From positions 3,286,001 through 3,350,000 of the forward strand of contig NZ_CP118157.1 of the NCBI RefSeq assembly GCF_032878875.1: 64,000 nt of DNA, written 5' to 3'. The notes under the pieces were generated by a model, which was not told the DNA's origin, searched no databases, and saw nothing but the letters and a program-made list of their open reading frames with translations. The translations under genes and the position numbers were made by a program. The stretch's first letter is position 1. Each line of letters starts with the position of its first letter. Shown here one piece after another: positions 58,005 to 64,000 of this stretch. This DNA is from Microbacterium sp. AB (GTDB lineage Bacteria; Actinomycetota; Actinomycetes; Actinomycetales; Microbacteriaceae).

Positions 58005-58658
58005 ATGACGAACGTGGTCCCCCTCTCCACCGCCATCCGCACGCGATCGAAGGCGGCGCACTCCTCCAGCGAGAGCGCGGGCTTCATGTCTTCCCTGCTC
58101 AGGGGAGAGCGCTCGCGCGACGACTACATCTCGCTCGTCGCGCAGCACCACTTCATCTACGCCGCGCTGGAGGGAGCGACCGAGCGCATGCGCCGGGACC
58201 CGGTGGCCGCGCGGTTCATCAGCGACAAGCTCACCCGGATGCCGGCTCTCGAGGCCGACCTCGCGTTCCTCGTCGGCGACGACTGGCGCGAGCGCATCGC
58301 ACCGCTCCCCGCCACGGCGCGATACGTCGCACGCATCGAGCAGGTCGGCGCGACGTGGCCGGGAGGCTTCGTCGCCCACCACTACACGCGCTACCTCGGC
58401 GACCTCTCGGGAGGCCTGCACATCGGACGCGTCATCCAGCGGCAGTTCGGCTTCGAGACCAACGGCATCGGGTTCTACATCTTCGGCGACATCGCCGACC
58501 CCGCCGCCTTCAAGGATGTCTACCGCGAGCAGCTCGACGCGGCGCCGTGGGACGACTCCGAGAAGGAGCGCGTGATCGACGAGGTGCTGCTCGCCTACCG
58601 CTTCAACACCGAGGTCTTCGAGGATCTCGCGGGGGAACGCGACTCCGCCATCGCCTGA
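58005..58658 (+). CDS. hmuO: Haem oxygenase (biliverdin-producing)
   Basis: Breaks haem into biliverdin, CO and Fe2+ in the cytoplasm (217 residues). The proximal haem ligand is H19 in SKAAHSSSESAGFM. The distal helix is YLGDLSGGLHIGRVIQRQFG, with the glycines that contact haem. Other marks are LEADLAFLVGDDW and GFYIFGDIADPAAFKDVYREQLD. It matches HmuO of Corynebacterium. It completes the haem system: capture by HtaA, import by HmuTUV, iron release here. A hairpin (58666-58703) follows. Confidence 0.96.
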   Translation: MTNVVPLSTAIRTRSKAAHSSSESAGFMSSLLRGERSRDDYISLVAQHHFIYAALEGATERMRRDPVAARFISDKLTRMPALEADLAFLVGDDWRERIAPLPATARYVARIEQVGATWPGGFVAHHYTRYLGDLSGGLHIGRVIQRQFGFETNGIGFYIFGDIADPAAFKDVYREQLDAAPWDDSEKERVIDEVLLAYRFNTEVFEDLAGERDSAIA

Positions 58659-58665
58659 CGGGCGC

Positions 58666-58703
58666 CCGCGCGGGTCGGCGCCGCGACCGGTGGACCCGCG
58701 CGG
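58666..58703 (+). terminator. Hairpin after hmuO
   Basis: Arms 58666-58676 and 58693-58703 pair perfectly over 11 bp with a 16-nt loop, 8 nt past the hmuO stop, in the 192-nt gap before the converging MFS gene. No T tract. Confidence 0.55.
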
Positions 58704-58850
58704 CCCTCTCGGTCAACGCGTCGCGCGCACACAACGCAGGAACCTCCCGGGCATGCACGGGCGTCTCCCGCGAGATCCCGCCGGATGCGGTGCCGCCTGC
58801 GCGCGTTCTTCCTGCGTGGTGTCGGCGCCGCGACCGGAGAGCGAGGTCAG

Positions 58851-60086
58851 TCAGGACGTCGCGCGCTTCGTCTGGGCGATGAAGCCGAGCTGACGCCAGA
58901 CGAGCACGAGCGTCAGACCCGCGCCCCCGAACGCGAACCACCACGGAGCGGTCAGCCCCCACACCTGCGCGATCACTCCGCCGAGCGCCTGTCCGACGAC
59001 CATCCCGCCGAACACGCACACCATGTTCACCGACCCGACGCGTCCCTGCAGCTCGGTCGGGACGAGCCGCTGTCGCACGGTCGTCGAGATCGTCGCCCAC
59101 ACGAAGGCATAAGCGCCGAAGACGACCATGATCGCGAGCGCGATCCATCCGCTCGTCGTGAGAGCCAAGGCCAGGTGCATGACCACCTCGAGCGAAAGGC
59201 ACGCGCGCATGAGCGTGGCGAAGGAGACATGCTGCTCCAGCCATCCGAACGCCAGCGTCGCTCCCAGCCCGCCGACCGCGGATGCCGCGGTGAGCATGCC
59301 GTATCCGACGGCGCCCATCCGGAGGTGCTCCGTCGCGTAGAGGACGAGGACACCCCACGGAGCCGCCCATGTGACGTTGAAGACCAGGATCACGAGGGCG
59401 AGCGTCCTCACCGGAGGGTTCCCCCAGATCCAGCGCAGCCCCTCGCGGATGTCGCGGCGGACCGGTGGATGGCCGCCCTCGCGCGGCGCGAGGGGAGGCA
59501 AGGTGATGCGGGAGACGAGCACGACGGCGAGCGAGACGCACACCACCTGCGCGGCGAACGGCCACGCCATGCCCGCGGCGAAGAGGAAGGCGCCGAGCGG
59601 GGGGCCCGCGAACTGGTTCGCGACCAGGTAGCCGCCCTGCATGCGGGCGTTGCCGATGCCCAGGTCCTCGTGCTTCACGAGCATCGGCAGAAGCGTGCTG
59701 CTCGCGGAGTCGGCGAACACCTCGGCGACCCCGTAGACGAACATCGTGGCGAGCACGACGCCGATGCTCACGGCGCCCGTCGAGATGAAGACGCAGAGAG
59801 CGCCCACGACGAGTGCGCGCAGCCCGTTCGCGACCATCACGAGCGTGCGCCGGTCGAGGCGGTCGGCGATCGCGCCCGCGTGGAGGCCGAAGAGCAGCCA
59901 CGGCAGATACTGCAGCATCGCGGCAGAGGCGACGAGGAACGGCGCATCGGTCTGCGACGCGACGAGAAGCGGGCCGGCCGCGAGTGCGATGCCGTCGCCG
60001 ACGTTGCTCGTCCACGACGACGCGAGCAGCCAGCGGAACCCGCGGCCCATGCGCCGAGGCGCGACGATCTCTCCCAGGGAAGCCAC
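58851..60086 (-). CDS. MFS transporter (enterobactin exporter/macrolide efflux-like)
   Basis: About 411 residues with 12 hydrophobic segments. The start WLLASSWTSNVGDGIALAAGPLLVASQT and the loop GAIADRLDRRTLVMVANGLRALV are typical of MFS_3 (EntS/MefA-like) proteins. The start is uncertain: GTG 60086 has AGGA before it, and GTG 60104 and ATG 60050 are also in frame. Its closeness to the haem locus is noted, but the group includes drug and siderophore exporters and the substrate cannot be inferred. Confidence 0.88.
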   Translation of the reverse strand: MASLGEIVAPRRMGRGFRWLLASSWTSNVGDGIALAAGPLLVASQTDAPFLVASAAMLQYLPWLLFGLHAGAIADRLDRRTLVMVANGLRALVVGALCVFISTGAVSIGVVLATMFVYGVAEVFADSASSTLLPMLVKHEDLGIGNARMQGGYLVANQFAGPPLGAFLFAAGMAWPFAAQVVCVSLAVVLVSRITLPPLAPREGGHPPVRRDIREGLRWIWGNPPVRTLALVILVFNVTWAAPWGVLVLYATEHLRMGAVGYGMLTAASAVGGLGATLAFGWLEQHVSFATLMRACLSLEVVMHLALALTTSGWIALAIMVVFGAYAFVWATISTTVRQRLVPTELQGRVGSVNMVCVFGGMVVGQALGGVIAQVWGLTAPWWFAFGGAGLTLVLVWRQLGFIAQTKRATS

Positions 60087-60170
60087 GAGAGTCGATCCTG
60101 GCACCGACCGGCGACATCCGACGTCCGGCGGGGCCGGGCCACCCCGTCGCAGAGCGTCCCCGCGTCCCCC

Positions 60171-60240
60171 GCGAGAATCCCGCTGCGCCGCGCAGAATGC
60201 CGGCGGCGCACGCATTCTCGCGGCGAGCATGGATGCTCGC
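60171..60240. repeat. Cluster of related inverted repeats in a divergent promoter region
   Basis: GCGAGAAT (60171-60178) pairs with ATTCTCGC (60214-60221), with inner GCGCCG/CGGCGC pairs. Directly after, GCGAGCAT-GG-ATGCTCGC (60223-60240) is a perfect hairpin with nearly the same half site. They lie between the divergent MFS and NUDIX genes and could be operators or RNA stems. No regulator gene is adjacent. Confidence 0.55.
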
Positions 60241-60282
60241 GGGCTGCACCGCGCACCCGCGGCGCGTCCGTACGATGGCGGG

Positions 60283-60822
60283 ATGACCTGGGTCACGAAG
60301 AGCAGCCGCGTCGCGTACGAGAACGCCTGGATCCGCGTGCGCGAGGACGAGGTGTCGCGCCCCGCCGGCGAGGACGGCGTCTACGGCGTCGTCGAGGTGC
60401 GCCATCCCGCCGTGTTCGTCGTCGCTCTCGACGCGGACGACCGCGTGCTGCTCGTCGAGGTCGACCGCTACACCGTCGGCCGATCGTGGGAGGTCGTCGC
60501 CGGCGGCAGCGACGGCGAGGCCGCCGAGCAGGCGGCGCGGCGCGAGCTGCTCGAGGAGTCGGGGCTCGAGGCCGGCGAGTGGCACGAAGTCGGCCAGATG
60601 AATGCCCTCAACGGCATATGCATCGCCCCGGAGGTCGTCTTCGTCGCGCGCGACCTCCGTCTCGCTGCCGACGCCGCTGCGCATCAGGCGGAGGAGGGCA
60701 TCACGGCCTCGCGCTGGGTACCGCTCCCCGACGCCCTGCGGATGACCGTCACGGGCGAGATCACGGACGGCGAGACGATCGCCGCCCTCGCGATGGCCGC
60801 GGTGCACCTACGGGCGCTCTGA
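60283..60822 (+). CDS. NUDIX hydrolase (ADP-ribose pyrophosphatase-like)
   Basis: 179 residues. The NUDIX box reads GGSDGEAAEQAARRELLEESGL, with the metal-binding REXXEE core intact and one residue fewer than usual before the first Glu. The flanks (RVLLVEVDRYTVGRSWEVVAGG before, APEVVFVARDL after) fit the ADP-sugar branch. The ATG at 60283 is 6 nt after TACGAT, a leaderless arrangement. It stands alone. Confidence 0.92.
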   Translation: MTWVTKSSRVAYENAWIRVREDEVSRPAGEDGVYGVVEVRHPAVFVVALDADDRVLLVEVDRYTVGRSWEVVAGGSDGEAAEQAARRELLEESGLEAGEWHEVGQMNALNGICIAPEVVFVARDLRLAADAAAHQAEEGITASRWVPLPDALRMTVTGEITDGETIAALAMAAVHLRAL

Positions 60823-60999
60823 GGCCGGGCCCGTTCTCCCACGGCGCGGCCACGGATCAGGGTGGCGCCGAACCGCGTGATGTCGGCGACCAGCGCGGCG
60901 TGCGCGCTCGGATGGGGCGTCTCCTCGGCGACTGCCGCGAGGAGCGCTCGGCCTCCAGGGCGGACGTCGAGCGGACCGCACCGGCCGGATCGCCTGAGC

Positions 61000-61605
61000 T
61001 CAGGCCCCGTTCGCCCCGGCCTCGGTCACCGAGACGTCCGTGCGGTGGAAGTTCTGGAACGAGCGCGACGCCGTCGGCCCGCGCTGGCCCTGGTAGCGGT
61101 TGCCGTAGGGGCCCGAGCCGTACGCGTTCTCGGCGGCGGAGCTGAGCTGGAAGAAGCAGAGCTGGCCGATCTTCATGCCCGGCCACAGCTTGATGGGCAG
61201 GGTCGCGACGTTCGAGAGCTCGAGCGTGACGTGTCCGGAGAACCCCGGGTCGATGAAGCCCGCCGTCGAGTGGGTCAGCAGGCCGAGCCGGCCGAGCGAC
61301 GACTTGCCCTCGAGGCGCGCGGCGACGTCGTCGGGCAGCGTCACGCGCTCGAACGTCGAGCCGAGCACGAACTCGCCCGGATGCAGGATGAAGGGCTCGC
61401 CGGGATCGACCTCCACGAGGTGGGTGAGGTCGGGCTGGTCCTCGGACGGGTCGATGAACGGGTACTTGTGGTTGTCGAAGAGTCGGAAGTACCGGTCGAT
61501 GCGCACGTCGACGCTCGACGGCTGCACCATCTCGACGTCGAGCGGGTCGAGGCCGATGCGCCCCGCGTCGAGCCGGGCCTTGATGTCGCGATCCGAGAGC
61601 AGCAC
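61000..61605 (-). CDS. dcd: dCTP deaminase
   Basis: Deaminates dCTP towards dUTP/dUMP for thymidylate synthesis (201 residues). [20 protein letters not shown] opens the protein; [44 protein letters not shown] and [17 protein letters not shown] are conserved. Some actinobacterial forms also have dUTPase activity. The GTG at 61605 gives the usual N-terminus and lies 6 nt after TACGCT on the minus strand (61617-61612), so it is probably leaderless; ATGs further upstream would add non-conserved residues. Confidence 0.95.
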   Translation of the reverse strand: MLLSDRDIKARLDAGRIGLDPLDVEMVQPSSVDVRIDRYFRLFDNHKYPFIDPSEDQPDLTHLVEVDPGEPFILHPGEFVLGSTFERVTLPDDVAARLEGKSSLGRLGLLTHSTAGFIDPGFSGHVTLELSNVATLPIKLWPGMKIGQLCFFQLSSAAENAYGSGPYGNRYQGQRGPTASRSFQNFHRTDVSVTEAGANGA

Positions 61606-61706
61606 GGCACCAGCGTAGTCGGCGCGGGATCGTGCCATCGCGTGCGCCGAGGACGGACGCGGACGCCGGCCTGTTATGCTGGCCGGTACGCGCACACCGC
61701 GCGTAC

Positions 61707-61780
61707 GGGGCTGTAGTTCAATGGCAGAACTTCTGCTTCCCAAGCAGACAGCGCGGGTTCGATTCCCGTCAGCCCCTCCA
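61707..61780 (+). tRNA. tRNA-Gly, anticodon CCC
   Basis: A complete cloverleaf: acceptor GGGGCTG (61707-61713) with CAGCCCC (61770-61776), D arm with AGTTCAATGGCAGAACT, anticodon stem CTGCT with loop TTCCCAA, and T arm GCGGGTTCGATTCCCGT. CCA is encoded. The anticodon CCC reads GGG. TATGCT at 61675-61680 is a likely -10 for it. Confidence 0.97.
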
Positions 61781-61835
61781 GATCGAGAACGCCGCCGGCC
61801 GGCCCGTTGGGCCGGGATCCGGATAGCGTGGTCCT

Positions 61836-62693
61836 ATGGACTACGGCGCTCCCCTCCGCTTCGGATCGTTCATCACGCCGCTCGCGGCCGACCCCGAGGC
61901 GACCGTGCGCCTCGCGGTGGCGAGCGAGGCCGCGGGCCTCGACCTCGTCACCTTCCAGGACCACCCCTATGAGCCGGCGTATCTCGACACGGTGACCCTG
62001 CTGTCCTTCGTCGCCGGTCGCACGAACCGCATCGGGCTGGCGGCCAACGTGCACAACCTGCAGCTGAGGCCGCCCGCGGTGCTCGCACGCTCCGCGGCGA
62101 GCCTCGACAGGCTCTCCGGCGGGCGCTTCTCCCTCGCGCTCGGCGCCGGGGCGATCCCGGACGCGGCCGTCGGGATGGGCGCACCGCCCTCCACGGCCGG
62201 GCAGCGGGTCAGCGCCCTCGAGGAGGCGCTGGGGGTGATCCGCGCGCTCTGGGACGTCGACGCCGACACGGACGTCTCGCTGCCGGGTCCCTTCTATCCG
62301 ATCCCCGGCGCGAAGCGCGGGCCCGCCCCCGTCCGTCCGATCCCGATCTGGCTCGGCGCGCACCGGCCGCGCATGCTGCGCATCGTCGGGACGCTCGCCG
62401 ACGGATGGCTCCCCTCGCTCGAGCGCATCGGCGGCCCGGACGCGGTCGTCGCGTCGCACGCCGCGATCGACGAGGCCGCGACCGCGGCCGGGCGCGATCC
62501 TCGCGACATCCGGCGCCTCCTGAACGTCCCCCCGGACGCGGCGCAGCCCGAGCGTCTCGCCGATCTCGCGCTCGAGCACGGCTTCGCGACGTTCATCCTC
62601 TTCAGCGACGATCCCGCCGTGCTGCGCGCGTACGGGGAAGAGGTCGCGCCCGCCGTTCGCGAGCGCGTCGCCGTGGAGCGCGCGCGCCGCTGA
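61836..62693 (+). CDS. LLM class flavin-dependent oxidoreductase
   Basis: 285 residues, luciferase-like TIM barrel of the shorter F420/FMN group: LRFGSFITPLAADPEATVRLAVASEAAGLDLVTFQDHPY, IGLAANVHNLQLRPPAVLARSAASLDRLSGGRFSLALGAG, and IPIWLGAHRPRMLRIVGTLADGWLPS. The cofactor (FMN or F420) cannot be decided. The ATG at 61836 is 6 nt after TAGCGT (leaderless). It follows the tRNA gene by 55 nt and is not related in position to the flavin-enzyme island. Confidence 0.92.
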   Translation: MDYGAPLRFGSFITPLAADPEATVRLAVASEAAGLDLVTFQDHPYEPAYLDTVTLLSFVAGRTNRIGLAANVHNLQLRPPAVLARSAASLDRLSGGRFSLALGAGAIPDAAVGMGAPPSTAGQRVSALEEALGVIRALWDVDADTDVSLPGPFYPIPGAKRGPAPVRPIPIWLGAHRPRMLRIVGTLADGWLPSLERIGGPDAVVASHAAIDEAATAAGRDPRDIRRLLNVPPDAAQPERLADLALEHGFATFILFSDDPAVLRAYGEEVAPAVRERVAVERARR

Positions 62694-62800
62694 CGCCCGG
62701 CGCGCCGACGGGCAGTCCCTGCTCCGTCGCGCGCCGGACGGCGCGCCCTACGGCCGGACGACGACGACGCTCGCCGCGGGGCGCCGCGAGCGGGACTCGG

Positions 62801-63475
62801 TCACACCGTCTCCTGTGCGCGTTCCGCCGCGACGCGTTCGAGCGCGCCGGCGAAGACGTCGGGCGCCTGAGCGCCGGACAGCCCGTAACGGCCGTCGATG
62901 ACGTAGAACGGCACCCCGCCGATCCCCAGGCGGCCGGCGAGGGCCTCGTCCTCGCGGACCTCGGCGAGGAACTGCTCGCCGGCGAGCACGTCCGCGGCCT
63001 TCCCGCGGTCGAGACCCGCCTGCTCGGCGAGGTCGGCGAGCACGTCCCGGTCGGAGAGGTCCAGACCGCGCTCGAACTGCGCGCTGAAGAGCAGCTCGAC
63101 GAGCTCGAGCTGCCGGCCCTCGGCACGAGCGAACTGCAGGAGCCGGTGGGCGCGCACGGTGTTGCGGTGCTTGACGTCGTCCATGCGGTAGTCGAGGCCC
63201 AGGCTCGCGGCGACGGCCGTCATCTGAGCGCGCATCTCCGCCGCGCGCTCGGGGCTGCCGCCCTTGTGCTTCCCGCCGAGGTACTCCTCCCTCGTCCCGG
63301 CGAAGTCCTCCGGGGTGTCGGGCGAGAGCTCGAAGCTGCGGTAGACGACCTCGATCTCGGAGCCGGGATGCTCGTTCGCGAACCGCTCGGCTCCCTCCTC
63401 GAGACGTCGCTTGCCGATGAAGCACCACGGGCACGCGACGTCCGACCAGACCTCGATGCGGATGGGCTCACTCAT
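62801..63475 (-). CDS. DsbA family oxidoreductase, FrnE type
   Basis: 224 residues, cytoplasmic thioredoxin-fold protein. IRIEVWSDVACPWCFIGKRRLEEG holds the CPWC active site, and KHRNTVRAHRLLQFARAEGRQ and GGVPFYVIDGRYGLSGAQ are family marks (the cis-proline is in GVPFY). FrnE homologues are linked to oxidative-stress resistance and polyketide isomerisation. The ATG at 63475 overlaps the stop of the dehydrogenase remnant by 8 nt; AAAGG lies before it. Confidence 0.93.
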   Translation of the reverse strand: MSEPIRIEVWSDVACPWCFIGKRRLEEGAERFANEHPGSEIEVVYRSFELSPDTPEDFAGTREEYLGGKHKGGSPERAAEMRAQMTAVAASLGLDYRMDDVKHRNTVRAHRLLQFARAEGRQLELVELLFSAQFERGLDLSDRDVLADLAEQAGLDRGKAADVLAGEQFLAEVREDEALAGRLGIGGVPFYVIDGRYGLSGAQAPDVFAGALERVAAERAQETV

Positions 63476-63786
63476 GATCAGACCCTTTCTCTCCGAAGAC
63501 CGCCACCAGGCGGATGCCCCGCGTCTCCCCGCGGGCGAGGCGCTGCAGCCCCTCGTCGATGTCGTCGAAGCCGATCGGCTCCGTCGCGGTGCGGAACCGT
63601 CCGGCGGCGACGAGGCCCACGACCTCGGCCGCATCGGCGGGAGTGCCCCCGAGCGATCCGACGAGCGTGACCTGCTTCATCGTGATCAGCTGCGTCGGGA
63701 GCGTCGCCTCCGCCACGCCGAACCCGACCTGCACGACCGACCCGCTCGAGCGGTCTTCCCACGTCGATGAACTGCCATGCGCGCAT
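63468..63786 (-). pseudogene. Zinc-type alcohol dehydrogenase remnant with internal deletion
   Basis: The N-terminus of a medium-chain dehydrogenase starts at ATG 63786 (MRAWQFIDVGRPLE). About 14 codons later the sequence runs, in another frame, into the C-terminal part of the same kind of protein (GSVVQVGFGVAEATLPTQL, then VTLVGSLGGTPADAAEVVGL and GRFRTATEPIGFDDIDEGL), ending at 63468. A complete enzyme needs about 1 kb; only 319 bp remain, so about two thirds, including the zinc site and cofactor-binding core, is lost, with a frameshift at the joint near 63745. The loss may be recent because both ends are well preserved. Confidence 0.8.
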
Positions 63787-63891
63787 CTGGACGCACTCTC
63801 CTGCGGATCGCTCGCTGACGTTCTCTGAGATGATGCCACCCCGAGCGCGCCGCTCCGCACAGGAGGGGGCGACGTCGAGGGCGCGGGACGT

Positions 63892-63940
63892 CCGGACGGG
63901 GCCGTGCGGGCATCGTACGAGCCCGCACGGCCCCGTCCGG
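63892..63940 (-). terminator. Long perfect hairpin after the right-edge dehydrogenase gene
   Basis: Arms 63892-63911 and 63921-63940 pair perfectly over 20 bp around a 9-nt loop, 10 nt past the stop of the minus-strand gene at the window edge. No T tract. Confidence 0.7.
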
Positions 63941-63949
63941 TGACAGGCC

Positions 63950-64000
63950 TCAGTGCGTGAGGAGCACCTTGCCGGTCGAGTTGCGCGACTTGATCGCGGC
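63950..64000 (-). CDS. C-terminus of a zinc-binding dehydrogenase/quinone oxidoreductase (partial)
   Basis: Only the last 16 codons are in the window: AAIKSRNSTGKVLLTH and a stop. The AIKSRNSTGKVLL ending is typical of medium-chain NAD(P)-dependent alcohol dehydrogenases and quinone oxidoreductases. It would be intact to the right of the window and is followed by a long hairpin. With the remnant at 63468 this suggests two neighbouring dehydrogenase genes, one broken. Confidence 0.7.
   Translation of the reverse strand, partial: AAIKSRNSTGKVLLTH

Overview
This window is high-GC actinobacterial DNA, most likely from a Microbacterium or close relative in the Microbacteriaceae. The evidence is the codon bias, the dnaK-grpE-dnaJ-hspR order with HAIR operators, DtxR-type iron boxes, an HtaA/HmuTUV haem system, and many genes whose start codon lies 6-7 nt after a TANNNT -10 box (leaderless transcripts). 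I see no insertion sequences, prophage or CRISPR array. Identifications rest on motifs and family resemblance read by eye; no database search was run.

Left part (1-19.8 kb). A peptide-type substrate-binding lipoprotein is cut by the left edge. A sugar ABC importer (two permeases and a binding protein, no ATPase) follows and is divergent from a nucleoside hydrolase. From 6.3 to 16.5 kb lies an island of flavin enzymes: two NtaA/SnaA/DszA-type monooxygenases, three DszC/SfnB-type acyl-CoA-dehydrogenase-fold flavoproteins (one fused to a degenerate monooxygenase domain), a free-standing C-terminal domain of the same fold, a LacI regulator and an aldo-keto reductase. A second sugar ABC importer follows. 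A 12-bp near-identical site occurs at the promoter of the first sugar importer and in the divergent promoter of the island, suggesting that the LacI protein controls both.

Middle (19.9-29.4 kb). Carbohydrate storage and turnover genes: glycogen phosphorylase, GlgX debranching enzyme, a ThuA-like/Gfo-Idh-MocA pair and a ribokinase. A YtrA-type GntR repressor and a membrane protein sit downstream of two perfect tandem operators.

29.4-40.6 kb. The heat-shock operon dnaK-grpE-dnaJ-hspR has a good promoter framed by two HAIR boxes. Next come a UMF1-family transporter and a beta-glucoside PTS regulon: a BglG/LicT antiterminator, its RNA target (RAT) overlapping a leader terminator, an EIIBCA permease, a 6-phospho-beta-glucosidase and a HAD phosphatase.

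40.8-45.5 kb. A secreted M6 (immune inhibitor A) protease with two carbohydrate-binding C-terminal modules, a divergent pair of histidine-rich MarR-like proteins with palindromic operators between them, and a YchJ-type protein.

45.5-58.7 kb. A haem-iron acquisition locus. On the minus strand, behind two DtxR-like boxes, are a small secreted protein, a 2161-residue multi-HtaA surface protein, HmuT, HmuU, HmuV and two lytic transglycosylases, nearly all with overlapping start and stop codons. Divergently placed are a DUF2470 protein and haem oxygenase. The locus could capture haem at the surface, import it and release iron.

Right end (58.8-64 kb). MFS transporter, NUDIX hydrolase, dCTP deaminase, tRNA-Gly(CCC), an LLM oxidoreductase, a FrnE-type DsbA protein, an internally deleted alcohol dehydrogenase pseudogene, and the 3' end of another dehydrogenase.
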